Source: Ifrita kowaldi
Taxonomy: Eukaryota > Chordata > Aves > Passeriformes > Cinclosomatidae
Direction: 5' to 3'
Assembly: GCA_013398055.1 (NCBI GenBank)
Contig: VZRS01012496.1
Location: 1,143,621-1,207,620, forward strand
Length of the DNA: 64,000 nucleotides
Positions within the stretch are counted from its first letter, which is position 1. The number at the start of each line of letters is the position of its first letter. The notes beneath the pieces were generated by a model, which did no database searches, was not told the origin of the DNA, and worked only from the letters and a program-made list of their open reading frames with translations. Made by a program: the position numbers and the translations under genes. Positions 1 to 12,618 of the stretch are shown here, one piece after another.

Positions 1-3000
1 ATAGAGACAGACATGGGTGTCGGGAGTAGTTGATCATGTTCCATGATGATTATAACAGAGCTTTTATTGCAGGAGAGACTGCTAATTTTGACTCCATCCA
101 TATTAATTAATAGTCAAATGTCTTGGGGTTTTTTTCCTGAGTCTCCAGAAGTGTCAATAGAAAAGCTTATATATATTTTCAGGAAATTAGGTTATTGTTT
201 TGAAAATTCTACATTAATTTGTGTTTCTTGTGACTTTAGGGGCAGTGTATTAGGCTATGGAGGAAAGCCCACCTCCATCAGTAGGGGCAGAAGGCATGGA
301 GAAGGCAATGTCCCTCATGCCGCCCATATTGAGCCAGGGGCAGGGTCTGCCCCAGGGGTAAGAGCCATGGGCACTGTACCTGCAACATCCATAGCAGGGA
401 CAGGGTCTGGCTTCAAGAAAAAGAGCTTCAAGTAAATCCTCCTGTTGACTCTCAGACTGACTTTACCTAATGTATCTTGCCACAAGGCCTTTTATTTTTA
501 TTTCTTTGCATGGTTTTGCACTTCCTAGGAGTTGTGCCAGAAGTGGGAGTAAGGAGACATCACACACAGTGGTGCCCTCACAGCACTTCCAACCATCAGC
601 CCAGGGGAGGGCAGGAAAACTCGCCAGAAGCCCATTTTTTCAGAATAGAAGTGTTTGGATAAATACCGACCGCTTTGAGGTTTAACCACTCTGGAGCAAA
701 ACGGGGGAAACAGGGATGGGAACTGCCTCTAAGATCACCCAGGCTTATTTGTCTGCCAGGATAGGGTTATGCTTCTTCTCTGCTCTGTCCAGTCCTGGTA
801 TAAAATCCCTTGCCAAGGAACCAGCCCGCTCATTTTGGTAAGGCAGGAGAAGTCCTCATCCTGTCGAGGAGGGCAGTTGCTCAAAGCAGGGGGTTTTATG
901 CCTTTGAGGCAGCAATTAGTGCTAGCAGTCCAGCCTCAGAATCACATCACATGGTTATTTTCTTCTGGAAAAGGACTCATGTTTTTCTTGTTCTCTCCTG
1001 TTCTTCTTCATTTTATACCCAAATGAAACCAGTGCCCACTGAACCAAGATGCCTTTTCTATCACCTCACCATTTCCATCTCTTTTCTTTTCCCTCTGCAT
1101 GTTGCTGAGAAATCATCATCATGTCCTCATGGGGAAAGAGTAACACCTCACTTTATCAGCAGTCGCCCCAAATTTTCCTTTCTCAATTTTATCTCATTGC
1201 TCCCCCATGTACCTCCACAGCTCCCAAGCGGTAAAGAGAGAAATGCTCTTCTCCTTCCAGAAAGCAGCATAGTTTAACATTTTCCTTTGTCTATATAATC
1301 CATTGTCCAAAATTTAGGTCAGATTCTCAGCAGTATAAAGCTCACAAATTCATACTCTTTACAATTTCATGGCAGCTGAGAATTGATGTAAAACGTATCT
1401 CAGGAAAAAATGAGCCTCTGTCTTCAGACTGTCCTGGCTTCACAAACCAGTCATTTCCAGTGTTGCTGGAAGGAACCATCCCTCAGGTAGGATGGGCAAA
1501 GAGACTGTCCAGTGAAGAAAACAGGTTATTGGATATATTCATATAATCTTTGTACATCTGCAGTAAAACAAGATGCTACTGTATCCAGGCTAAAAAGCTC
1601 TAGGGTTAAAAGAACAAGCAGTCAGTCTCTCAGAAATGTTTTTTTTTTTCTTTTCATGACAGCTTTGGTGGCCACATTTATCTTTACAAACTATAAGGCC
1701 ATTGACACCTTCCAAAAGCATCTCCTGCCCTGCTGTCACAAAACTCTCACATTTCTGCTTGCAGTGGAAACCCTGTGATGAACATGTGCAGCAAATGTAC
1801 TGAGGTGTATAAGACTTACAAGTAACATGGAAGCCAAGAAACATGATGGATAAAACAGGCTGGATTTTCATCGCTGGTGGCCACAACAACAGTCACAGAA
1901 AGTGTAATAAGAACGGTGTTTCCGAGAGGATGTGAGGTTATGGATCCAGCAATATCGGTAAATGGCGTCTGCTCTCCAGCATGACCACATAATAGCTAAA
2001 CTGCTGTATTTTCCACACTGCTCAGCTAAACAGCTCAAATTGGACCCTCTCGAACGCTAACAGGAATCAATTTCATCCTAAACAATTCCAAGGCCAACCT
2101 GACCAAAGCCTTTGATTCATGCCAGTTAAAGGCTTTATGGCACTGGTTGTTGTTCAATATTCGCCAGCAGAGTGAAGAGCAATGGCTGCATTCACCTTGT
2201 CGTTCCCCTGCAGAGGTGGCCAGAAGCTGCTAACTGGGATTACTCAGGAGTGAGGAGCTCCCTGGGTCAGTCCTCTGCTACCAGCTCCATCTCATCGCAG
2301 CTCTGCACCTTCTCCTTACCTGGAAGCTATTAGCTGCCTGGTCTGCGCTCCCCTTCCAGGGGCCACTCCACAGAGAATATTGCTGACCAGTTCCTGGTAT
2401 GTTCTTTCATCTGATGAAAGAGCTTATTTAAACAGAAATCTGAACATTGCTGCTCTGCCAGGCACTGGCGGAAAATATGTTAGTAGATGCTTTGTCATGG
2501 GCAAATCCAGACCAGAGTTTCCCTCTAGGTTCCTCGAGTTCCAGTTATGAGGTCCTCACTTTTCAGCCAGGTAGGTAAAAATCTTTCACATTTTTACAGA
2601 TGGGGGAGCTGTGGTGGAGCAGAGAGTGTAAGAAACGCACCCAAGATCAACAGTGATATTTTTTTGTGGCAGAGTGAAGAGTCAAGCTCAGATCTCCTGC
2701 CACGCAGTGGGGTGCTTTCACCACACCACCCTCCTTCCTTTGCAAGCCTGCTAGAGCTGGGTTAAGGGACAGCACTCCAAACCCAGTGGCACCAACCAAC
2801 CCACAGAGACCAAAACAGTGCCCAGGGTCAGCGGCTGGATTGCTAAAATGCAGAAGTGAGACACATCACACGCATCTCCTGCAGAAAGACAAGCCCACGG
2901 TCACGGCTGGAGTGTCCCACCACCATCTAAGGCATGAAAAGCTAACATTTGGCTGCAAAGAAAACTACAGGAAGTTCATGGAAACCACTTGCAAACAGCC

Positions 3001-6000
3001 CTGTCATTCAGCTCCGGGCCTGAAAGATCAGACCACCCACTCCAGCACAGGAGTTTTGTGCCATGTACCTGGTGATCAGTCAGAGAGGAATTCATTTCAC
3101 CTCATTCAGATGCCTACAAGGTAGAGCTGGCCACCCTCAGGATCATCAACAGATGATCCTTGAGGAGACATTTGTCTGACCTACTCTAAAACTCTATTTT
3201 AAGATAAGTAGAATTATACCCTGGATGTTTAAATAAAAAAAAAAACAGAATAGGCAGCCCCAGAGTCTGGCTTAGACGAAAATATCTGTGTTCATGCATT
3301 TACTTTTGATCAGATGTATCTCACCCAACATGACAAATGGGAATAAACTAAAATTGAAGTAGAATTCTTTCAAAAACCTGTGAAGCAATGGCTAGTCCAA
3401 AGTGGCTTTGTTTTATTTTATATACATATATATTTCGTGTGCATGTAAATGCAGTGCAATTTGCACTGCAATATTTGGCCACAGTAGAGAGCTGATAGTT
3501 CTGATCATGGAAATGTTTCCATTATGAAAGATGGTAACGACGTTGAGAATTAAGTTGAGTGTTTTTGACTCAGTCCTGTTTATCTGCAGAGTAAGGTCAT
3601 GTTCTGATTTTTCTCTGGGTATAGTGGGAATCAAAGAGTAAAGAGCCTCTCCCTATCCTCTTGGTCTCTTCTTCTGGTCACATCTACACCCAAAACATCC
3701 TCTTTGTGGACAGCTGGGGTTATGTGCACAGCCGATTCTGGCAGCTTGGGGCTTTCTGCTGTTATCTCCTCTCTCCTTCTCTGGTGTTTCTGGCACATTT
3801 GTTTCTATACACTCAGAATTCAACCAAAACAATATCCTGTCCCCAGGTTTGCCTTCTGCTGGCAGTGAAACACTGCAGGCAGTACATCTGGGCTTCTGAA
3901 GGGCCTCAGCACAGCTTCTGCCTTGGTAAACAACTTCTACTACTTAAACTCAGACCTATCTGTCTGGAGCAGAGGATGGCCATAATAGCCAGAAATTCAA
4001 TGACATTTTTCAGAAGTAGCCAGGCCTGGGTGAAACAAGATTTTGTCCCTTTCAGCTCTCAGTCCCCTCCTGAGTGATCCTGGACAGGCCCTACTTTCAA
4101 TCGCATCCTATTTTGCCAGATTTAACTGTGTGGGCTGAAATGTTATGCTCTGAATATCTGCTGCACACTAGAAGTTTCGAGCCAATTTGAGACAAAACAT
4201 TTCAGGAGATTTCGTGCACAAGACAAGGGAAAAATACATTCTTTTGCCCACGTTCAGGAAGCTGTTTCATGAACAGCGAGACTGAGGAAATGTGGTTTCA
4301 CTTCAACACGCACCCTGGGCTGGTAACACAACCCCCCTGCAGCTCCTCGTGTTCCCCCCATGCCCTCTGACCTGCCCCCCTGGACAAGCAGCAAAACACA
4401 GCATGGTTGTCCTGAGCCATCTGCCCATGGACAGACTGGATCTGACAAAATTTGGCCTCTTCTCACCATTTTCAGAACACTCACATGCATCTCTATTCTC
4501 TACTCAGCCATGAAGTTCCCAAGAACTTGCAGGATGTTTATTGTATTGGAGTTCCCCCTTCCTCTCTCAAAATTGGTTTGCGATCAGCCAAGTGATTTAA
4601 AAAAATGAACACACATGGGCAGAGGGAACAATCACATCTTTTCACAGTGAAAGAATGATCCTTTTCCCATTGGTTAATATCTTTATTGGACCTTTATTAG
4701 TGGCATTATGAACTCTGCTTACAGTCCATTTAAAATACCTTCTGTGTATTAATGTGTACCTAAACACTGTGGAGAAATGAAAATTCATAAAGGACCTAAT
4801 CCAAAGCCTTCGGGGCTTCCCTGTGCTGCTAAGGCCAGAAAAACCCTTCCTCTTCCTCTTCCTCTTCCTCTGTCATCTGCATCTGATCTTTTTTCACCAG
4901 TGCGTGAAAATGAAAAAAGTCAATGAGAGTCTACCTGAAGAAATGTTATCTAAAATATTAAATGCCCAATAGCTTAGGAGAGAAATGCTTGTGGTCACTG
5001 CCCAGATCAGAACAAATCTTCCCGTGTAAGACACCAGCTCAGTGATATCTTCAGGGCACTCACAGAGGAAGCACCAGGATGAAAAGTGTTTTTGACAATT
5101 TCTCTGATGTGACCCTTTGGATTCAGTTCAGGTAAATAAAGTGCCATGGCAAAAATGTGTATTGGCCACTCTTCCCCTTGCACTATTTGTAAGGGATGTC
5201 AAGAAGACAACAAATCCCAGCTAGTCATCCAACTAGGCTAATGAGCCACAGAATCACACTATGCAAACCCATTGTTCTGCACACAGTATTTTGGCTGATG
5301 AAATACCAGCAAATTAGTACTGAAACTCTTTGAGATCAGAGTTGCAGTGTTATTATCAATTCTTCTTCCACCAGCCCTTCTTCCATGACAAGAAGGAACA
5401 CACAGGCAGGCCTTTTCATGTGCCCAAAAGTGTCTGAGATGCCCATCAAAATGAACAATTCATTCTCCTGGTGTTGCATGAAGAAGTCCCCTCTCCTTGG
5501 CGACTGCAAAAACTGCCTGAATACAAGAACACGCATGTAATTACCAGCAGCTCTAAGGTTAGCATAAATCAAAGTGAGAAGTCAGCTGCCAGGGGCACTT
5601 CAGAAGCAATGCCCACGTCTCAAATAGAGCTGAGCTAAAGCAATAACCCCATCCAAGTCCCTGAATGGGCCATGGCTTGTAATGGGCTGCCACAAAGCTA
5701 CATTATCCCACAAGCTGCACCTGCTTCTGGAGCTGCTGTAGCAGCAGCAAATAGAGGTGCCACCTGGCAAGATGGCATTTCCTGAAGCCTGCAATGACGG
5801 GGCAAAAAAAAAGTTCCCAACAAACAGATGGTGCCCACAGAAATGGGAGTTATATGGAAACAACAAAGGGCATTACAGCAACCACAAACACGCTGCTCTC
5901 AGCCCTCTCTAAACTGTCACGCACACCCTTAGTGGGTGGTAAAGACAGGCCTAAATTCAGGTGCCTTCTCTCCCAGGAAAAAGGGATCTTGTTTTTCAAG

Positions 6001-9000
6001 TTCATTGCTCCTCAAACTGTATGAAAAAGATTAGAATCACAAAGACCCACTGAACAGTGTCTGTCCCTCAGCATAAAGACAGCAAAAAATAAAACCCAAG
6101 GACTGACAGTGCTAGAAACAGGCCATCTGTAAAGGGATGTAAATGTGACTGTGCCCCCAAGTCATGGCTTACAGTCTTGGAAAGCTAAAACATGCTGACT
6201 GAAAGCACGCAATTAGTGCCAAGAAGAATATAAACTATGAGAATACAAGGAGAGGGGAGGTGGTCAAATTTGCAAGAGGAAAACAAAAGCTTGTTTATCC
6301 CAAGGAATTCATTGCAAAACATGGAAGTAACAAACAATCAGAGGTGCCTCTGCCATGGGTTATTGATTCTGACAGTGTCCAGCTCCAGTTGCAGCTACCA
6401 GTTACAGAATAAATGGCCTAAAAGGAGAATTACTTCCTGACACACAATAGTTGTGCCCTGAAATGGAAGAGTTTATGTCTTTCCCATAGCTCCTGTTTAT
6501 CTAGTCTTTAAAATGTTATTATTATAATGCTGGATAGTCCTGTTGTCTACTGAAATATCTCATCTTTATTTCCATACAGCCAATTATTTTTTCAGTCATG
6601 ACCCTTGAGATTTCACAATAGTGTTGAAATAATAATTGCATCCCAAGGATCTGACAGAGTTTTGCAAATCATGGACAAGATCCTGTCTCCCTCGTCAAGA
6701 GATGCCCCAAGTTCAGACTGGAGCCTCCAATGCTGCAGTGTCCTTGGAGACTGAAGTTTCCTTCCCATAGGAAGTAAACTGAAAAGTCAATATCAGCTCA
6801 TAGGTAGCAAGATACCCCAGAAATTATCCCTGTACCAGTATCCTGAAGAAGCAATCCATTACTTTTTAACCCCTATTAGTGTGATTGCCCTGCAGTCCTG
6901 TGGGATTCCCTGCCCCACACCAAACACTTGCAGGCTGTGGTTCCAGGTCATTTATGGTGCCAAAGCAGCAGCAGACACAGCTCAGCTGACCAAGGTATAT
7001 GGAGCTGAACTGCCTGAGTGCAGCGTGTTCACCTTTTGATCCAATTTCCTGAACTTTAGTAGATCATTTGGGAATATGGCAAAGGGTTGTCTTCCTTTTT
7101 TTGTTTTATGTTCTAGATAAGGGAAACCTCTCACTAGGAAAATCTGGAGAAGCCTTGCCTGTTCCAAAGACTGCAGGTCATGTATTTGTGATGGTATTAG
7201 CTGGTCAGAGGGGTCACTCTCCCCGCCCCAGGCAGGAGCTCTTTTCTCTCTGATATCCCTTTTGTGCAGCAGTTGGAGCAAGGAGATCCAGCTCCTTTCC
7301 CCATGGTCTACGTCACACCTTTTGCATCTTGGAACATTATGTTTTTGCCCAGTTTGCTTGAAACCCTGAGAAGTGCCAAATTGGGGAAAACAACTCCAAA
7401 AGAAATCTGCAGAACTGTTAGGTTGAGTCCTGGTGAGCAATGCAGGCAGTGCGGTGCTCTGGGGATGGCTGCGAGCTGTGCAGGGAAGGGACAGTAACCC
7501 CTGCAGTCCAGGATCCTGGTGATCCTTTGTGTTGCCCCCTTGTGACCACTCCATTTCCAGCCCATTCTGGCCACTAGGCACTCATTTTGGTTGTGTCTTG
7601 TCTGGTGATTGGCTCTGTCCTAACCACAGACACATCTTTCCTGAAACAAACAATACAAGTGAAACACCAATGCCATCATCTCCACAGGCATTAGCTAACC
7701 CCATCCCACACTCATCTGGGTAGAAAACCTAACACGGAAGCAATGCTCTTCCCAGAAAGGCACCAAAGTTTTCTGTATCAAATTCCTCCTGGGGAAGTTT
7801 CACATCCTTCCAGAATAAGTGCAGGGTGCTGAAGTCTTGGTGCGATAAACAGGTGAGCATCTCACCCAGGATTTGAGCTTCTCTTCAGGCAGGGCTAAGC
7901 TTAAAGACAGCCTTTATCTTCTTTTTTTTCCACTAAGAACATGGTGACCCACTATCACTGTGTTTAAACTGCAGGAGGTCCAGCTGTTAGCCCCTGTTGT
8001 GAGACCAGGGTGGGTGACACAGCAGAAGTTAACAAAAAAAGAGAGGCAGAAAGATGCACAAGTGGAAAGATGAAGATGAGAACAAAACAATTCAAACAAG
8101 AAGCACTTAAAATGACCAAAAAAAAAAATCAATCCAGTGCCTGTAAGGGGAAAAAAGTAAGACTTAAAGACAGAAAATTTAGCACAAGGGCAAACACAGA
8201 ATTATCACATTCCCAAAAATGGATCCAGTCATAATGCCAGATGCAACACAGAAATAGTTCAGATCCAGAACACAGCTTTCCAGTGCCTATCTATTTCTGG
8301 GATAATCAGTACTATGGGGGAAAGGGAAATAGAAACACTATAAAGTTTATCTAGGGGATGGAAACACACCCAGCACTTGATGTGAGAAAAGAAAATGTGC
8401 TATTATCTAGCATGTGTATTGCAGGAATGGCCACAGGCCCAGCCTGGGATCAAGGTCTATGGAGCTGAACTGCCTGAGTGCACATGGAGAGGCTGAAGTG
8501 AAAATATTCTCTCACCATCTGCTCTGACGTCGTCTGAGCAGAACATCTACAGACTGATGGTTTAGGAATTACCCCAGAAATGAACGAAAAGCCTCCTATA
8601 ACCCATAAAACAAAACTCACCAAACATTTTCATGTTTTGCTTTCTTTCTCTGAAGTACATCACAGAAGATAAAATGCTTCAGCCTTGGCTGATCTGAAAA
8701 CTTTTTGAGGTCAGCTGAAATGTACCCATTTGCTACCACTGGAGAATTAAGTTTCTAAAACTTGTTGATCTGCACCAAAGATGTTGGAAACCAGAAATAA
8801 AGTGTCTTGCTAGAGTTTTGTGTAAAGGCTGCAAGAAAGAAGAGTATGCACTTCAGGGAGTCAAAACAACAGAGCCAGAGAGCAAGAGGAGAGAGGGGAA
8901 GAGGATCAGAGAGAAAACCAGAGAGACCAAGATTCCAGGAGTGGCTAATGACTTTGACTGTCACAGCTGGTGCCAAATCCTGGGTCTGCTGGCTGGGCCT

Positions 9001-11689
9001 TAACTAAAATTCACTGCCTCTGCTTTTCACAGCCCAGCTCAAGCTGTCTTCATTATACAGCATGATTACCTCTTTGAAGAAGGAATTGCCTCCCATTCTG
9101 GATGGCACAACTCCTGTCTAAACTTAGATACCAATAACATGGATGTAACTCCAACTTCCCTTGCAGTTGATAAAGAGAAAGAGACTTTCTCAGAAGATCA
9201 GCTTTAGGTGACTACTTCATAATGTCCCACTCTACAGATACCGTATTTTCTGTACCATTTCCATTAACTGTAGCTCTGATGTGGCACCCACACTCTTTGG
9301 CCACCTAAATCCCAGCCTGTGTGTCTCTGTCTCTATTTCAAGGAGCCCAGATTCCAGTCAGGACCTTGATATACAACAATAACACAAGCAATGTTAGATA
9401 CATCTGAACACACTGAGAGACTGGGCTCACAGCCACCAGTTATTTAGGGACTCAGCTCCTAACCTGCTAGGAAACCACTGGGAATCAGGGACCTAAATGC
9501 TTCCGTGGGTCAAGATCCAAATTCCAGACTTACTGGAAGTGGAAGGGCAATGAACTTTACTCACCTTTCAAGGGCTTCAGCAGAGTTGTTGTGGTTTCAT
9601 ACTCCCTCTAACATCCACTGCTGCTGATCTGCTGACCTCAGGGGTCCTGGGATGCAGCCCACATTTGGGGCAGGATGACAATTGGTCTGTTTCTTGTTCC
9701 CAAGAACCAGCCTATAATCAGAAACTGGCAAACCTCAGAAAGGCTGGTGTGCCATACAAAAAGTTCACATGAAACATTAGGGCCAGAAACTAGGATCCAA
9801 ATCTGCTGAGACCAAACAGGGCTTCTTACCATAGCAGGGCAGAAAGTGCTGGTAACAATAGGCATTTCGTGGTGTTTCACTCTGAGCCCCAGCTGGAGCC
9901 AAGGAAAGCACACACCATCTGCAGATGTATTTTAGACTGCAATGAACCTTTTTTCCCTACATACCAGAGTGAAAAAAAAGGCTGGGAAAAGGCTCTGGAC
10001 TGTCACTTGCATCTATTCAAATATAGCTAGCCAGTCACTAATGACAACCTACATTGAGACACGTCCAAAACACAAACCAACCCTTTGATGGAGGTTTTTA
10101 AAAGTCTGAATAATAGAGGTTTGGGGTTTTTTTTTCCTTCTCCTCTCTTTCTTTTCCCTTCAGTTCTTCAGGGTCCCCGGATCAGAAGCAGGAGTGCCAA
10201 GATACGGGGGAGCTGCCCATCCTGCCAGGTTTCCTGGAGCAATGAATGCTGCTATTCTTCCTGTCCCACAGCAGGCTTTCTCCGGGGTCTCTGCCTGCTT
10301 TAATTCCCTACTGTCCCACTGGGGCTGCAAGCACGGGCCCCTCCCTGGTGATCAATGTAAATCTGCCATGGGCAAACGTCTGACAGGTAAAGCTGGAATT
10401 AAACATCAGCTTGTAGGGCACACGGCCCTTCTTGTGCAGCTGACCTGACACGTTAGGGGGGAATTTGAGTCCTTCAGATCTGCTCTGTCTGTCCAAATAG
10501 TTGCTGAAATATTTCTATCTAGATAAAGTAATCTAAAAAGTATCGTTTCACCCTACTAACTTGTCTCTTCCTTTGACACCTTGACTATCACCTCTCAAAC
10601 TTCCAGCACTGAGGGACCTTGATTAAAGCTATTGAGGCACTGCAGGCTGGGACACTCTACTGCATGCAGGCGTGGATTTTTGTCTCTGCTGACAGATCTT
10701 CAGTCCAGCAAGAAAGGACTGGCACGTCTAGAGATATCTGAGGATTTCTCGTTTTGCTTTTCATACATTGATGGAGATACAATTCAGGGAAACACAGAAT
10801 TGCCACATTTTGTGAGAGGGTCCTGGATGCAAGGGAAGCACCAAAGTTGCGCTCCCGACAGTGGATCCACAGGTCCCCCACTGAAGTCGGAGAAAGCCAA
10901 AATCTTCCCCTTTGTGGGCTTCTAGAGAATGAGGATCACCTTCAAATCCCACCTGAATTTGGAGGTGAAAACCTGAAGCCAGGCAGAGGGGAAGTGTAGG
11001 ATGGTCTTTGACAGCCAGCTCAGCCTGTGACTGCTGCAGTAGGATCATCTCAGAATTTCCACCACTTTGGCTGTTTTCTGTAATCGTGTGAGGGAACACA
11101 AACAGACACAACAGACATTCTGGCTGGCCTGATAAGATTCAGCAAATGTCTAAACACCATCATTCCAAGAGATACACCAAAATGCCAGAGTTTTTCTTCT
11201 TCTTCTTTATACCCCCTCCCTGAGTCTGAGTAGGAAAAGCTAAACAGAAAGCCTCTGATATTTGTAGATATTTCTATTTTAAACCTTTTCACTACACTAG
11301 CTAGGAAATGCTGCAAAACTGCCCTAGATACTCAGAGCTAATTGAGCCACTGAGTGCAGGAGAGTTCATTGAACCACACTGTGCTAAGGAACCAATTACA
11401 GTCTGACCTACTGAAGAGTCTTTTCATCTCTATCATTTTAATTCCACTCTTCCTTTTAATTAAACAGTTTATTTCCCAGCACAAAGAGGAAATCCCAAAT
11501 GCCTTTACTTGGGAATTGTCAAGTAATTATTGTCTTGCAAAGTCTATTCCTGGACACTCAAGGATTTATTATAGCTCTGTAGTAACTAATGAATGTTTGT
11601 AGACCCGTTTGTAGAACAAATGTAGGTTGGTAGGAAGGTCCTATGGACCTAAAGAAAGGCGTTCATGGACACCAGATCATCTCTGTGGG
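1..11689. other. Intergenic sequence without a recognised gene
   Basis: No exon with recognisable protein similarity on either strand. Open frames, including the longest (6982-7581 minus, 199 codons), show no domain, conserved motif or codon bias I could recognise. It contains a CTTCCT repeat at 4846-4871, a palindrome at 3450-3470 and a 32-nt repeated sequence (6991 and 8451). Confidence 0.7.
4846..4871. repeat. (CTTCCT)n microsatellite
   Basis: About 4.3 uninterrupted copies of a 6-bp pyrimidine unit. Confidence 0.9.
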
Positions 11690-12258
11690 CAGCAGGTGAG
11701 GGAGGGGATTCTGCCCCTCTACTCTGCTCTGGTGAGACCCCACCTGCAGAGCTGCATCCAGCTCTGGGGTCCCCAGCGTAAGAGGCACCTGCTAGAACAA
11801 GTCCACAGGAATACCACGAAAATTATCAGAGGGCTGGAGCTCCTCTCCTATAACGAAAGGCTGAAACAGTTGGGATTGTTCAGCCTGGAGCAGAGAAAGC
11901 TCCAAGACATCTTTATTGTGGTCTTCTAGTACTTAAATGGAGCTTATAAGAAAGGTGGGGACAGACATTTTAGCATGGCCTGTTGCAGTAGCACAAGAGG
12001 TTATGGTTTTAACCTGACAGAGGGCAGATTTAGACTGGACACAGGGATGAAATTTTTTACAATGAGGTGGTGAAACACTGGAACGTGCTGCTCACGGAGC
12101 TAGTTGATGCCCCATTCCTGAAAATAATCCAACATCAGGTTGAACAAGGCTCTGGGCAATAAGATTCAGTTGAAGGTGTCCCTGCACATTACGGGGAGTT
12201 TGGACTAGATCACCTTTAAAAGTCCCTATCAACCCAAAGCATTCCATGAATCTGTGAA
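11690..12258 (+). mobile_element. CR1 LINE, 5'-truncated, with remnant of reverse transcriptase C-terminus
   Basis: Translates to the typical end of CR1 ORF2 (LYSALVRPHLQSCIQLWGPQ, then LEQVHRNTTKIIRGLELLSY and LGLFSLEQRKL). It then runs into the CR1 3' UTR and a tail ATTCCATGAATCTGTG. Decayed with frame breaks, so not functional. The open frame from 11627 is explained by this element. Confidence 0.93.
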
Positions 12259-12510
12259 GACAAGATTTAATCTGTTCCCACAGATCTCCATGGTAGATCC
12301 CACAGCTAATGCCACTGATGCTCCACTGCCTTTCTACTATTCCTAAAGTCTGAATTGTTTTTCTCCTCTAATTTATGCTCATTGCTTCCTGTCTCAGCTT
12401 CATATATAGACAATATGTAATTAGGAAACCAAGCCCTGAGGTCTCCATAGCCCTGAATTCTGGAGTGCCAGCCAGCCTAGATCTGATTTTTTTTATTATG
12501 ATTATTATTT

Positions 12511-12542
<32 letters not shown>

Positions 12543-12618
12543 NNNNNNNNNNNNNNNNNNNNNNNNNNNNNNNNNNNNNNNNNNNNNNNNNNNNNNNNNN
12601 NNNNNNNNNNNNNNNNNN
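12543..12618. other. Assembly gap, 76 N
   Basis: Flanked by (TA)n and long T runs on the left (about 12509-12542) and by ATATA and a T run on the right. It is a gap at a low-complexity AT sequence. True length unknown. Confidence 0.98.

Noticed and set aside
3450..3470. Palindrome containing AGTGCAA, the miR-130/301 seed
   Set aside because: A 21-nt palindrome without a pre-miRNA-length stem cannot be a miRNA gene; the seed match is chance.
6982..7581. Longest intergenic open frame, 199 codons on the minus strand
   Set aside because: No recognisable domain, no splice-supported neighbours, and a composition typical of random GC-mixed sequence. Its end also overlaps a 32-nt non-coding repeat.
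11627..11929. 100-codon frame that looks protein-like
   Set aside because: It is the decayed C-terminal part of CR1 reverse transcriptase, not a host gene.
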